Assembly: GCF_050433225.1 (NCBI RefSeq)
Contig: NZ_JBNPXQ010000006.1
Location: 1-64,000 of the forward strand
Direction: 5' to 3'
Source: Sphingomonas_D zeicaulis
GTDB taxonomy: Bacteria; Pseudomonadota; Alphaproteobacteria; Sphingomonadales; Sphingomonadaceae
Length of the DNA stretch: 64,000 bases
Part shown: positions 25,149 to 34,074 of the stretch, piece by piece
How positions within the stretch are numbered: position 1 is the first letter of the stretch
How the letters are laid out: every line of letters begins with the position of its first letter
Position numbers and translations under genes: made by a program
The notes under the pieces: generated by a model
Seen by the model: the letters and a program-made list of their open reading frames with translations, nothing else
What the model was told of the DNA's origin: nothing
The model's database searches: none

Positions 25149-26438
25149 ATGGACGACCTAAGCGTCATCGACACCTTCATGGACGCGTTCATCCGCTACA
25201 TCGACAGCGGCTTCGGACTGCTCGGTGGCGATGTCGCCTTCCTGACCAGCGTCCTGATCGGCATCGACATCACGCTCGCCGGCTTGTTCTGGGCTTTGGG
25301 CGGCGAGGACGATGTGATCGCGCGGCTGCTGCGCAAGATCCTCCATGTCGGCGCCTTCGCCTTCATCATCAACAGCTTCTCGATGCTCGCCGATATCATC
25401 TTCCGGTCCTTCGCCGGGCTCGGCCTCATCGCCGGCGGGGGGATGATCTCCGCCGACGATCTGCTGAAGCCCGGCCATCTCGCCGGCGTCGGGTTCGAGG
25501 CTGCGTCGCCGCTGCTGGTCCAGGCGGGCGACCTGATGGGCTTTGCGAGCTTCTTCGACAATTTCCTGATGATCATCATCCTGCTGCTGGCCTGGCTGGT
25601 GGTGATCGTCGCCTTCTTCGTGCTCGCGATCCAGCTGCTGGTGACGATCCTCGAATTCAAGCTGACCACGCTCGCCGGCTTCGTGCTGGTGCCCTTCGCG
25701 CTGTGGAACCGGACGAGCTTCCTCGCAGAACGCGTGCTCGGCAATGTCGTCAGCGCTGGGATCAAGGTCATGGTGCTCGCGGTCATCGTTGGGATCGGCT
25801 CGGGCTTCTTTGCCGACTTCATCGGCGCGCTTCATGGCCGCGAGCCCGACCTCGAGCAGGCGGTCAGCCTGATGCTCGCGAGCGGTGCGTTGCTCGGGCT
25901 GGGGCTGTTCGGACCAGGCATCGCGTCCGGGCTGGTCGGGGGCGCGCCGCAGCTCGGCGCGGGGGCCGTTGTCAGCACCGCGGTGGGGGCCGCCAGCATG
26001 CTCGCCGTCGGCGGCGGCGCCGCCCTGGGCGCTGCCCGGCTGGCGGGGGCTGGCGCGCTCGGCGCGGTGCGCTCGGGGACAGCGATGGGCTCTGCGGCGA
26101 GCACGGCGTTCAAGCTGGATCGCGAGGCCGGCGGCTCCGGCATCGGCGGCGTCGCCGCTGCGGCCAAGGGCGCGCTCGGCCAGCGTGTCGGCGGCGCGCT
26201 CGGCCTGTCGCGCGCGGCCGAGCAGGGGCGGACCGCGGCCTGGTCGGCGCTGACCGGACATCAAGGCGCTGAAGCCGCACCCGGCGTCGGCAGCGCGGAA
26301 GCGCCACCGCCATGGGCGCGGCGGATCCAGAGTGCGCAGCAGGCGCGCCAGCATCGCCAGGCCGCCCTTCAGGCTCTGCGCGAAGGTGATCGCGGCGGTG
26401 CCGCCGCCATTCCGGACATCAGTGAAAAGGACGAATGA
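25149..26438 (+). CDS. trbL: P-type conjugative transfer protein TrbL (VirB6)
   Basis: A 429-residue polytopic inner-membrane protein with at least five hydrophobic segments in residues 30-270 and a Gly/Ala-rich tail (GAVVSTAVGAASMLAVGGGAALGAARLAG). It corresponds to VirB6, which forms the inner-membrane platform of the channel. The start ATG at 25149 follows CAAGGATCGACCGGTC; the earlier reading is Arg/Pro-rich. Confidence 0.93.
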   Translation: MDDLSVIDTFMDAFIRYIDSGFGLLGGDVAFLTSVLIGIDITLAGLFWALGGEDDVIARLLRKILHVGAFAFIINSFSMLADIIFRSFAGLGLIAGGGMISADDLLKPGHLAGVGFEAASPLLVQAGDLMGFASFFDNFLMIIILLLAWLVVIVAFFVLAIQLLVTILEFKLTTLAGFVLVPFALWNRTSFLAERVLGNVVSAGIKVMVLAVIVGIGSGFFADFIGALHGREPDLEQAVSLMLASGALLGLGLFGPGIASGLVGGAPQLGAGAVVSTAVGAASMLAVGGGAALGAARLAGAGALGAVRSGTAMGSAASTAFKLDREAGGSGIGGVAAAAKGALGQRVGGALGLSRAAEQGRTAAWSALTGHQGAEAAPGVGSAEAPPPWARRIQSAQQARQHRQAALQALREGDRGGAAAIPDISEKDE

Positions 26439-27211
26439 TGCGCTTCAAACGAGCAACGCAACGCTACGGTCGCGCGCCGGAGGTGGAGACGCCGCACCAG
26501 CGGGCCGGACAGGTTTGGGACGAACGGATCGGCTCCGCGCGCGCCCAGGCCGCGAACTGGCGCCTGATGGCCTTTGGCGGCCTTGCGATCACAGCCGGCC
26601 TGTCCGCGGCTCTGATCTGGCAATCGCTGCAGAGCCGGATCGTGCCTTATGTCGTCGAAGTCGACCGGCTGGGCGAAGCCCGCGCGGTGGCGCCGGCGGA
26701 GCTCGACTATCGCCCGACCGACCCCCAGATCGCATGGCACCTCGGCCAGTTCGTCTCTCACATCCGGACGATCTCGCTCGATCCCGTGCTGATGCGCGAG
26801 CGATGGCTGTCGGCCTACGACTTCGTGACGGACCGCGGATCGATCTTTCTCGGTGAATATGCACGCAGCGCAAAGCCGTTCGAGCAGGTCGGCACCCGCA
26901 GCGTCTCGGTGCAGGTCACGAGCGTCGTCCGCGCCTCGGACCGGTCGTTCCAAGTGAAGTGGACCGAGACGCTCTTCGAGCGCGGCAGCCTGGTCTCGAC
27001 CTCGCGCTGGACGGCGATCCTGACGATTGTCTCCAGGCCGCCGCGATCCGCCGACATTCTGCGGCGCAATCCGCTTGGCCTCTATGTCGATGCGATCGAC
27101 TGGAGCCGCGAGCTTGACGGGGCAGGCGTTGCGGATCGCCCGCCTGCAGCACGCGATGATGAAACAGCTGATTCCGAACCCCAGGCCGACATGATGGAGA
27201 ACGCGCAATGA
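26435..27211 (+). CDS. trbF: Conjugal transfer protein TrbF (VirB8)
   Basis: A 258-residue bitopic protein: a short cytoplasmic basic N-terminus, one membrane helix (about 45-65), then the VirB8-like periplasmic domain with VPYVVEVDRLGEA and TARWTAIL-like strands. Scaffold between inner and outer membrane rings. Two ATGs (26435, 26438) overlap the trbL stop. Confidence 0.92.
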   Translation: MMRFKRATQRYGRAPEVETPHQRAGQVWDERIGSARAQAANWRLMAFGGLAITAGLSAALIWQSLQSRIVPYVVEVDRLGEARAVAPAELDYRPTDPQIAWHLGQFVSHIRTISLDPVLMRERWLSAYDFVTDRGSIFLGEYARSAKPFEQVGTRSVSVQVTSVVRASDRSFQVKWTETLFERGSLVSTSRWTAILTIVSRPPRSADILRRNPLGLYVDAIDWSRELDGAGVADRPPAARDDETADSEPQADMMENAQ

Positions 27212-28161
27212 TCTCGAAGATGCAGATACCGGTCGCGTGTGCGCTGGTCGTGACAGCCGCCATCTCGCCGCCGGCAAGGGCCGACGACACGAAGGTCGTG
27301 CCGCCGTCGGCGCAGCAAGAGAACAGCCATCCGCCAGATGCGCCGGTGGCGCAGGTACTCAAGGGACCGGTCGGCGGCGCCGAGGGGGACAGATCGCCCT
27401 TCGACACGGACATTGCACAAGCGGATGCCGCATCGTTGCGCCGGCCGACGCGTCAGGCCTATCTCAACGCGATCCAGACCTATGCCTTTGCCGAAGGCGC
27501 CCGCTATTACTTGGCCACCGCACCCGAACGGGTTTCCGATGTCGCGCTTCAACCCGGGGAGAGCGTTATCGCGGTCGCGTCCGGCGATACCGCGCGCTGG
27601 ACGATCGGCGATACATCGAGCGGGGCAGGGCCGACCCGCCGCTCGCATATCCTGGTCAAGCCGCAAGCCAGTGGTCTCGGCACGAACCTCGTCATCACCA
27701 CCGACCGGCGCGTGTATCATTTGGAGCTGGACAGTCGGACGCAACAATCAATGGCTGGCATCGCCTGGACCTACCCCAAGGATGGTCTTCTTGCCGTCGC
27801 AGTGGAACAAGAGCGACCGGTTGCGGCGGCGGACGTGTCCCCCGCCTTGGACATCGCCCGTCTGCGCTTCGACTATCGCATTACGGGCGACAAGGTCGCC
27901 TGGCGACCGCTGCGCGCATTCGACGATGGCCGGCAGACCTTTATCGAGTTCCCGGCATCGATGCTGGTCGACGAAGCGCCACCCTTGTTCGTGCTGGATG
28001 CGAAGGCCTCGCCGCAACTGGTCAATTACCGGGTGTCGGGCCGCTGGTACATCGTTGACCGCCTGTTCGACTTTGCCGAACTGCGTATCGGGCAAAAGCC
28101 GCAGCGGGTCGTACGCATTGTGCGCACCGGCCATGAGGTTCGCGGGAAGGGCGGGCGGTGA
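27208..28161 (+). CDS. trbG: Conjugal transfer protein TrbG (VirB9)
   Basis: A 317-residue secreted protein: signal peptide (about 1-24), a Pro-rich linker, then the VirB9/CagX domain with VSDVALQPGE, RSHILVKP and NYRVSGRWYIVDRLFDFAELRIG at the end. It forms the outer-membrane ring with TrbI. ATGA overlap with trbF. Confidence 0.93.
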   Translation: MISKMQIPVACALVVTAAISPPARADDTKVVPPSAQQENSHPPDAPVAQVLKGPVGGAEGDRSPFDTDIAQADAASLRRPTRQAYLNAIQTYAFAEGARYYLATAPERVSDVALQPGESVIAVASGDTARWTIGDTSSGAGPTRRSHILVKPQASGLGTNLVITTDRRVYHLELDSRTQQSMAGIAWTYPKDGLLAVAVEQERPVAAADVSPALDIARLRFDYRITGDKVAWRPLRAFDDGRQTFIEFPASMLVDEAPPLFVLDAKASPQLVNYRVSGRWYIVDRLFDFAELRIGQKPQRVVRIVRTGHEVRGKGGR

Positions 28162-29354
28162 GCGAGGTCGCCGCGAATACTTCGCCGGCCACCCCGAAGG
28201 TGGATCCTGAAACGCTGGTCCTGCGCGGTGCGCCTGCGCGTACCGTACGATTTCGAAAGGGCGTCATCATCGGGCTTGCTGCGCTTGGATCGACGACACT
28301 TGCAGGTGTCGCGTGGCTTGCTTTGCAGCCAGCGACCATCGGCCTGGCGTCCCGTTCCGATGATGAGCAGCAGCGCGGCCGGGATGCAGCCGCGGACGTT
28401 CTCGCCGATGCGCCCGGCACATATGGCGATGTCCCCCGTCTCGGCCCGCCGCTGCCCGGAGACTTGGGGCGGCCCATTGTCGCGCGCCAGCGCAAACGCG
28501 CGGACGAAGGGGTTGCACCAGCCGGCGACGCAGCCGCTCAGGCGGCGGAAGCAGAGCGCCAGCGCCGACTGGCGGATGAACGGGCAGCGCGCGCGTCGGC
28601 TTTGCTCGTCGGTCTCAAGCAGACCGCCGAACCGAGAGCGGCCGAGGCTGGCAGCGCGGCTTCAAGCGCCGCTGAGCCGGAAGTTGCCGACCTTCGATCT
28701 GCGGCGGCCGGCAAGGTCGCGTTTCTCGAACGCCGGTATGACGGCGGCGACGTCAATCCGCATATGCTCCTCCCGCCAGCCTCTGCAGATATGCTCAGTG
28801 CGGGAACGGTCATCGCCGCCAGCCTGATGACCGGACTGAATTCCGATGTGCCGGGCATCGTCATCGCGCAGGTCACGCAGAATACCTATGACAGTGCGAC
28901 CGGTCGTCGCCTTCTCGTGCCCCAAGGCAGCCGCCTGATCGGCAAATATGACAGCGACGTCTCCTTCGGTCAGGAGCGCGCGCTGATCGTCTGGCAGCGG
29001 TTGATGTTTCCCGATGGCTCATCGGTCCGCATCGACAATGCGCCGGCGAGCGACATGGCCGGTTATGCCGGGCTGGCAGATCGGCTTGACCGCCATGGCG
29101 GGCAATTGCTCAAGGGCGTCGCCTTGTCGACGCTGCTTGGCGTCGGAACCGAACTGAGCATTGACGGAGACGATGATCTCGTGAGCGCCGTTCGCCGGTC
29201 GGCGCAGCAGGGTGCGGCGAGGGCGGGAGATCAACTCGTTGGACGATCACTCGATATCCCGCCGACCATCCGGGTGCGACCAGGCTGGCCGCTGACCGTC
29301 ATTGTCCATGCCGATCTTGTGCTGAGGCCGTGGCGCGCGGACAGGGCGATGTAA
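28158..29354 (+). CDS. trbI: Conjugal transfer protein TrbI (VirB10)
   Basis: A 398-residue protein starting at GTG (28158, GTGA overlap with trbG). One membrane helix (about residues 35-54) precedes a disordered linker and the VirB10 beta-barrel with AGTVIAASLMTGLNSDVPG, VPQGSRLIGKYD and a conserved GWPLTVIVHADLVLRPW end. It spans the envelope and gates the outer membrane. Confidence 0.94.
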   Translation: MSEVAANTSPATPKVDPETLVLRGAPARTVRFRKGVIIGLAALGSTTLAGVAWLALQPATIGLASRSDDEQQRGRDAAADVLADAPGTYGDVPRLGPPLPGDLGRPIVARQRKRADEGVAPAGDAAAQAAEAERQRRLADERAARASALLVGLKQTAEPRAAEAGSAASSAAEPEVADLRSAAAGKVAFLERRYDGGDVNPHMLLPPASADMLSAGTVIAASLMTGLNSDVPGIVIAQVTQNTYDSATGRRLLVPQGSRLIGKYDSDVSFGQERALIVWQRLMFPDGSSVRIDNAPASDMAGYAGLADRLDRHGGQLLKGVALSTLLGVGTELSIDGDDDLVSAVRRSAQQGAARAGDQLVGRSLDIPPTIRVRPGWPLTVIVHADLVLRPWRADRAM

Positions 29355-29563
29355 TGGCGGACCTCAAACTGCCCAAATTGCCCGATCGGACTCCACGAAA
29401 GCTGGTTCTGCAGATCATGCCTGAACTCCATGATCGGCTGGACGCCTATGCCCGCCTATACTGCGAGCGATACGGGCGCGAAGAACCAGTCGCCGAGTTG
29501 ATTCCGTTCATGCTCGCGGCCTTTCTTGATGCGGATCGAGAATTTCAGCGGAGAAAGATGTAG
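29354..29563 (+). CDS. DUF2274 family protein
   Basis: A 69-residue protein with KLPDRTPRKLVLQIMPELHDRL and a C-terminal ELIPFMLAAFLDADREFQR helix, the DUF2274 pattern. This family closes trb operons in alphaproteobacterial ICEs; its role is unknown. The start ATG overlaps the trbI stop by one base. Confidence 0.9.
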   Translation: MADLKLPKLPDRTPRKLVLQIMPELHDRLDAYARLYCERYGREEPVAELIPFMLAAFLDADREFQRRKM

Positions 29564-29908
29564 GGATTACGGGCGTTCCGAGTGCGCTCAACAGCGCAAT
29601 GGTCACCAGCAATGGCGATGAGCAAGCTGTGAAGGCCTGGAGCCGCATGTGTTTGGGAAGGGCGCAAATCTGTTCTTCGAAGTGGGCGTGGCCCGCGACG
29701 CTTGAAAGTGAGCATTGTCGCCGCCCTTGCGGCAGCGAGGACGTCCCCATTGTGCCCGGCTCGGCCACCTTTAGCTGCATCCGCTCACCTGTTCGCAAAA
29801 GATGTGCGCCCGGCCCGGTGGGGATCAGCATGGTCAATGAGCACGATGGTGTCCGCGCCAGACCGAAAGCCGTACTGACAGGTGTGGATGTCACGATGCA
29901 GCGCCGCG
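29564..29908. other. Gap between trb operon and catabolic genes
   Basis: The run between the DUF2274 stop and the BVMO stop holds no gene I can support. One open frame (29,599-30,042, plus strand) has mixed composition but overlaps the end of the BVMO gene and has no ribosome binding site. This is where the transfer module ends; a decayed piece of another gene or an element boundary may lie here, but no attachment-site repeat was recognised. Confidence 0.3.
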
Positions 29909-31579
29909 CTAAGACGTGGAGTCCGATCCGGCTGTCAGCACTGCTCCATCGGTCGAGCGACCCAGCCGGAAGGCGCGATAGCCGTCGGCGGCGGCGGCGC
30001 GGCAATGTTCGAGATACAGCGGCCAGTTCAGATAGGACATGAACACGCGTGGCTTTCCCGCAATGTTCGCGCCCCAGTACCAGGACTCGGTCGTCATGTA
30101 GAGCGTACGCGCAACAAGCGCGTTCACCTCGTTTCGCCACATGTTCTGAGCCTCCTGCGTTGCCTCCAGGAAGGCGAAGCCGTTCGATTCCAGATGGCCG
30201 ATGCAGTCGGTGATCCACTCCACATTGACTTCGATCTGGCGCATCGCATTGGCGGTCGCGCCCGGGCTGAGCGGTCCCTCGATCAGAAAGAGGTTGGGAA
30301 AGCCTGCCACGGCCATGCCGAGGAAGGTCAGCGGCCCGTCGGCCCACGCGTCGCGCAGCTGGACGTCATCACGTCCGACGATATCGATGCGTGCCAGCGT
30401 GCCGGTCATCGCGTCGAAGCCCGTCGCGCAGACGAGGCTGTCGACGTCATAGGTTCCCGCCGTCGTGGCCACTCCGGTGGCTGTGATCGAGACGAGCGGC
30501 GTCGTCCTGAGATCAACCAGCTCGACATTGGGGCGATTGAAGGCTTCGTAATAGCCATCCTCTAGGCAGATCCGTCGCGCACCCACCGGATATTGCGGAC
30601 AGAGCGCTGCAGCCGTGGCCGGATTCCTGACGATGCTGCGGATCTTGCGGCGGATGAAATCGGCAGCCGTGTCGCTCGCCGCGGCGTCGACATTGAGGTC
30701 GTTGAACAGCGTGACGAAGTGGACGCCACCGCGTTCCCATGCCCGCTCGTAGATGGCATCGCGCTCCTCGGCGGCGAACTCCAGCGCCGAGCGGTCCGTG
30801 ACGGTGTCCGGCCGAAATATCGCGCCATGGCTGTGCAGGCAATCGTGCCGGAATGCGGGGTAGCGGCTCTTGACCTCCTGCGCTTCCACGGCTCCGAGCG
30901 GCCGGTTCCGAGACGGTACCGCGTAGGCTGGGGTACGCTGGAACACGACGACCTTTGCTGCCTCCTTCGCGATCTCGGGAATGAGCTGGATGCCCGACGA
31001 CCCGGTTCCGAAGACCCCGACCGTCGTGCCGGACAGGTCAACGCCACCGCGGGGCCAAGCCCCCGTGTGAAGGATGCGGCCGCCGAAGTCGCCGAGGCCG
31101 GGCAGATCGGGAAGGACGGGCGTGGAGAGCATCCCGGTCGCCATGATGCAATATCTGGCGAAGACGGTCTCGCCCCGATCCGTCTCGATCGTCCAGCGGG
31201 CGAGGGCCTCGTCGAAGCGAGCGGACGTCACACGGGTACCGAGGCGGATATGCCTGAGCAGGTCGAAACGTTCGGCCACGTGGCGTGCATAGCGCTGGAT
31301 ATCGTCCGCACCGCTGTATCGCTCGGGCCAGTCCCACTCCTGCTCCAGCGCATGATCGAAGCTGAACGAATATTCGATGCTCTCGAGATCGCAGCGCGCG
31401 CCTGGATAGGTGTTCCAGTACCAGGTGCCGCCGACATCATCGCCGGCCTCGAACGCCACGACGGAACGACCCTGCCGCAGCAGACGATAGAGCGAATAAA
31501 GCCCGCCGAAGCCACCGCCCACGACGACGACATCATAACGCTCGGCCGGCGCAGAGGCCTTTCCGGTTTGCATGTTCAT
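29909..31579 (-). CDS. Flavin-containing Baeyer-Villiger monooxygenase
   Basis: A protein of about 556 residues with the type I BVMO layout: N-terminal FAD Rossmann motif VVVVGGGFGGLYSLY, the fingerprint FGGRILHTGAWP, then a second Rossmann motif VGVFGTGSSGIQ for NADPH. Such enzymes insert oxygen next to a ketone to give an ester or lactone using NADPH and O2. Closest in style to cyclohexanone/cyclopentadecanone-type monooxygenases; the substrate cannot be read from sequence. ATGs at 31579 and 31573 are both plausible; 31618 is possible but lacks a good site. Divergent from the LysR gene, with 137 bp between starts. Confidence 0.88.
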   Translation of the reverse strand: MNMQTGKASAPAERYDVVVVGGGFGGLYSLYRLLRQGRSVVAFEAGDDVGGTWYWNTYPGARCDLESIEYSFSFDHALEQEWDWPERYSGADDIQRYARHVAERFDLLRHIRLGTRVTSARFDEALARWTIETDRGETVFARYCIMATGMLSTPVLPDLPGLGDFGGRILHTGAWPRGGVDLSGTTVGVFGTGSSGIQLIPEIAKEAAKVVVFQRTPAYAVPSRNRPLGAVEAQEVKSRYPAFRHDCLHSHGAIFRPDTVTDRSALEFAAEERDAIYERAWERGGVHFVTLFNDLNVDAAASDTAADFIRRKIRSIVRNPATAAALCPQYPVGARRICLEDGYYEAFNRPNVELVDLRTTPLVSITATGVATTAGTYDVDSLVCATGFDAMTGTLARIDIVGRDDVQLRDAWADGPLTFLGMAVAGFPNLFLIEGPLSPGATANAMRQIEVNVEWITDCIGHLESNGFAFLEATQEAQNMWRNEVNALVARTLYMTTESWYWGANIAGKPRVFMSYLNWPLYLEHCRAAAADGYRAFRLGRSTDGAVLTAGSDSTS

Positions 31580-31716
31580 CCTGTCTCGATTTCGGCTTCC
31601 GCTCGCGGAAGCGAGCATCGGCGCCTGTTCTGCCGGGAGAGTAGAGTGGCCGACGGGCGCAGTCCTTGCCCGAAGGGATGAGTCAGTTTAGCCTTTTCCG
31701 CAAAAATGGAGAGGAC

Positions 31717-32661
31717 ATGCGCAACTTCCAGCATCTGGCGATGTTCAGGTCGGCGGCGAGGCTCGGCAGCTTTACGGAGGCTGCAGCGGCCGAAAAGGTC
31801 TCGGTCGCCGTTGTGTCCCGCGCGATCGCACGCCTTGAGGAAGAACTCGACTGCCGCCTGTTCAATCGCACGACACGGCGGCTGAAATTGACAGCCGCCG
31901 GCGAGCTCTTCCTGCAGGAGATCAGCGGTGCCATCGAACGCGTCGAGAACGCGAAGGATCTGCTGCAGGAGCAGATCGGAAGCGCGTCTGGCTCATTGCG
32001 CCTCGCGGCGCCCAGCATCTTCGCGCGCCAGTGCCTGGTACCGACCCTGCAGGATTTTCTCGACCTCCATCCGCAGATTTCGATCGACCTCGACCTCAAC
32101 GACACCGGCGAGGATCCGATCGCCGGCGGCTATGACATCGTCTTCCAGATCGGTGAGGTGGCAAGGACCGGCTATATCAGCCGACGTCTCGGGAGGATGG
32201 AGATACTGCTCGCGGCAAGTCCGGCCTATTTTGCGCGCCACGGCGTGCCGACCGAGGTCGAGGCGCTCTCCAGCCACCTCGGTATCGGCGTGAGGGCCTC
32301 TGCCGGACGGGGCGTCTTCCCGTGGAATCTCAAGAATATCGCGACGGGCAAACATTATATTCACAAGGTGAAGGCGCGCTTCTATGTGGGCAATCAGGTC
32401 GATGTCGCCCTGCCGGCCGCGCTCGAGGGTCTCGGCATCATCGCCGCGGAGGTCAGGACCGTCCTCCCTTATCTGCAGACGGGGCAGTTGAAGGTCGTCC
32501 TGCCCGAATATCGCGACATGAGTTCCGGCGAAGTCACTGCGATCTATCCCCACCGTGACCATATTCCCTTCAAGGTCAGGGCCCTGCTTGACTTCTCGAT
32601 TCACACTGCGCGCAAACGGCTGGTGGTCGAAGGCTTCGACGCCCACGCCTTCGCTGCATGA
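31717..32661 (+). CDS. LysR-family transcription regulator
   Basis: A 314-residue regulator. The N-terminal winged HTH covers FRSAARLGSFTEAAAAEKVSVAVVSRAIARLEEELDCRLFNRTTRRLKLT; the effector domain follows with RLAAPSIFARQCLVPTLQDFLDLHP. This is the CrgA/TsaR-like branch by its domain pattern. GGAGAGGAC lies before the ATG at 31717. Its divergent position implies control of the BVMO gene, probably from the 31,580-31,716 region. Confidence 0.9.
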   Translation: MRNFQHLAMFRSAARLGSFTEAAAAEKVSVAVVSRAIARLEEELDCRLFNRTTRRLKLTAAGELFLQEISGAIERVENAKDLLQEQIGSASGSLRLAAPSIFARQCLVPTLQDFLDLHPQISIDLDLNDTGEDPIAGGYDIVFQIGEVARTGYISRRLGRMEILLAASPAYFARHGVPTEVEALSSHLGIGVRASAGRGVFPWNLKNIATGKHYIHKVKARFYVGNQVDVALPAALEGLGIIAAEVRTVLPYLQTGQLKVVLPEYRDMSSGEVTAIYPHRDHIPFKVRALLDFSIHTARKRLVVEGFDAHAFAA

Positions 32662-32784
32662 CGACCCGATCTGACCGGCAGCTGCGCCACCGTTTGCGTT
32701 GAAACTGTCTTGCGGCTTTGCGGGCTGTGCTGGGCACGCCTGATCTGGCTTGCTTAGGCGTCGGCAAGCACAGGAGAGGCAACA

Positions 32785-34020
32785 ATGGACGGTCGAACGA
32801 CGCCGCCTACACAGATCCATGGTGAATGCGATCCTCGCTTTGCGGCGGTGGCCGAGGAGTTTCTGCGCAACTTCGTCGAGCGCGGTGAAGTCGGCGCGGC
32901 AGTCGCGATATTCCTGCGCGGCGATCCGGTCGTCGATCTCTGGGGCGGGGTCGCAGACCCCGTCGCGGGGTCGCCCTGGCGACGGGACACGCTGGCGCTC
33001 GGCTATTCAGCGACGAAGGGTATGGCGGCGACATGTCTCGCCATCCTGATTGATCGCGGCCTGGTCGCGGTGGACGAACCGGTGGCGACCTACTGGCCGG
33101 CATTCGCCGCGAACGGCAAGGCAGGCGTGACCGTCGGAATGGCTTTGAGTCATCAGGCGGGCCTTCCGTACTGGGAGATGCCTGTGCCTGACGGCGGCCT
33201 GTTCGACTGGAACCTCGTCACTTCCGCGCTCGCGGCGCAGAAACCGGCCTGGGAGCCGGGCATGGGGCATGGCTATCACGGCCTCACAAGCGGCTTCATC
33301 TGGGGAGAGATCGTCAGGAGGGTGACGGGGACGACGATCGGCAGCTTCCTTCGAGATGAAGTCGCGCGTCCGCTCGGGGCCGACGTCTGGATCGGGTTGC
33401 CCGAGAGCGAACATCAGCGGGTCGCGCAGATGATCCTGCCGGAGCAGGCGCCGGCGCCATCGCAGGACGAGCTGTCGCCAGACGTGCGCGAGCGTCTGCG
33501 GCTGCTGAGCAATTGTGGCGGCGCATTCGCCGCCGATACGATCGCGTCGGCCGCCTTTCGTCTGGCTGAGATCCCGGCTGCGGGCGGCATGGTCAGTGCG
33601 CGGGGGCTTGCGCGCGTCTATGCGCCACTTTCTCTCGACGGTGAGATCGATGGGGTGCGGATCGTCGACCCAGGCCTTTTGCCGGCGCTGCGCGAGGTGC
33701 GATCGGCGAGCAGCCATGATCGCCTGCTCGGCATCGCAACGAGCTTTACGCTCGGCTTTTCCCAGTCCTGGGGCGATCGCGCGCTCGGCCCTGGTTATCA
33801 GATGATTATCGGCGAGAAGGCGTTCGGCACGCCGGGGCTCGGCGGCAGCATCGGATTTGCTGATGGAGAGGCCGGACTGTCATTCGCTTATGTCATGAAC
33901 CGGCTCGGACCGGGGGTGGCGTTGAACGAACGCGGACAGGCCCTCGTCGATGCGGCGTATAATGCGGTTGGCTACAGCTGCGCCCACAGGGGCAGGGCGT
34001 TCACCGCTTCGCGTCGCTGA
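32785..34020 (+). CDS. Beta-lactamase-fold serine hydrolase (EstB-like)
   Basis: A 411-residue class C beta-lactamase-fold enzyme. The S-x-x-K motif is SATK (S75, K78), the Tyr motif lies in GHGYHGLTSGF, and GLGGSIG stands near the C-terminus, as in EstB-type carboxylesterases rather than true lactamases. No signal peptide is visible, so it should be cytoplasmic. Next to a BVMO and its regulator, a role in opening the ester or lactone product is a reasonable inference. Confidence 0.85.
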   Translation: MDGRTTPPTQIHGECDPRFAAVAEEFLRNFVERGEVGAAVAIFLRGDPVVDLWGGVADPVAGSPWRRDTLALGYSATKGMAATCLAILIDRGLVAVDEPVATYWPAFAANGKAGVTVGMALSHQAGLPYWEMPVPDGGLFDWNLVTSALAAQKPAWEPGMGHGYHGLTSGFIWGEIVRRVTGTTIGSFLRDEVARPLGADVWIGLPESEHQRVAQMILPEQAPAPSQDELSPDVRERLRLLSNCGGAFAADTIASAAFRLAEIPAAGGMVSARGLARVYAPLSLDGEIDGVRIVDPGLLPALREVRSASSHDRLLGIATSFTLGFSQSWGDRALGPGYQMIIGEKAFGTPGLGGSIGFADGEAGLSFAYVMNRLGPGVALNERGQALVDAAYNAVGYSCAHRGRAFTASRR

Positions 34021-34024
34021 ACGG

Positions 34025-34067
34025 AAAGGGGGCGGGGCCGATCGGCTCCACCCCTCTCGCCCCTTTT
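34025..34067. terminator. Bidirectional terminator between convergent genes
   Basis: Outer arms AAAGGGG (34,025-34,031) and CCCCTTT (34,060-34,066) enclose a GC-rich core with an inner GGCCGATCGGCT palindrome. A T-run on the plus side and an A-run on the minus side suit termination of both the hydrolase gene and the leftward TonB receptor gene. Confidence 0.55.
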
Positions 34068-34074
34068 CTCGATT

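Noticed and set aside
29599..30042. Plus-strand open frame between the trb operon and the BVMO gene
   Set aside because: It overlaps the BVMO 3' end, is Cys/Arg-rich and has no start signal; treated as unassigned gap.
32785..34020. True class C beta-lactamase (antibiotic resistance)
   Set aside because: No signal peptide, and the motif arrangement fits EstB-like esterases in a catabolic context better.
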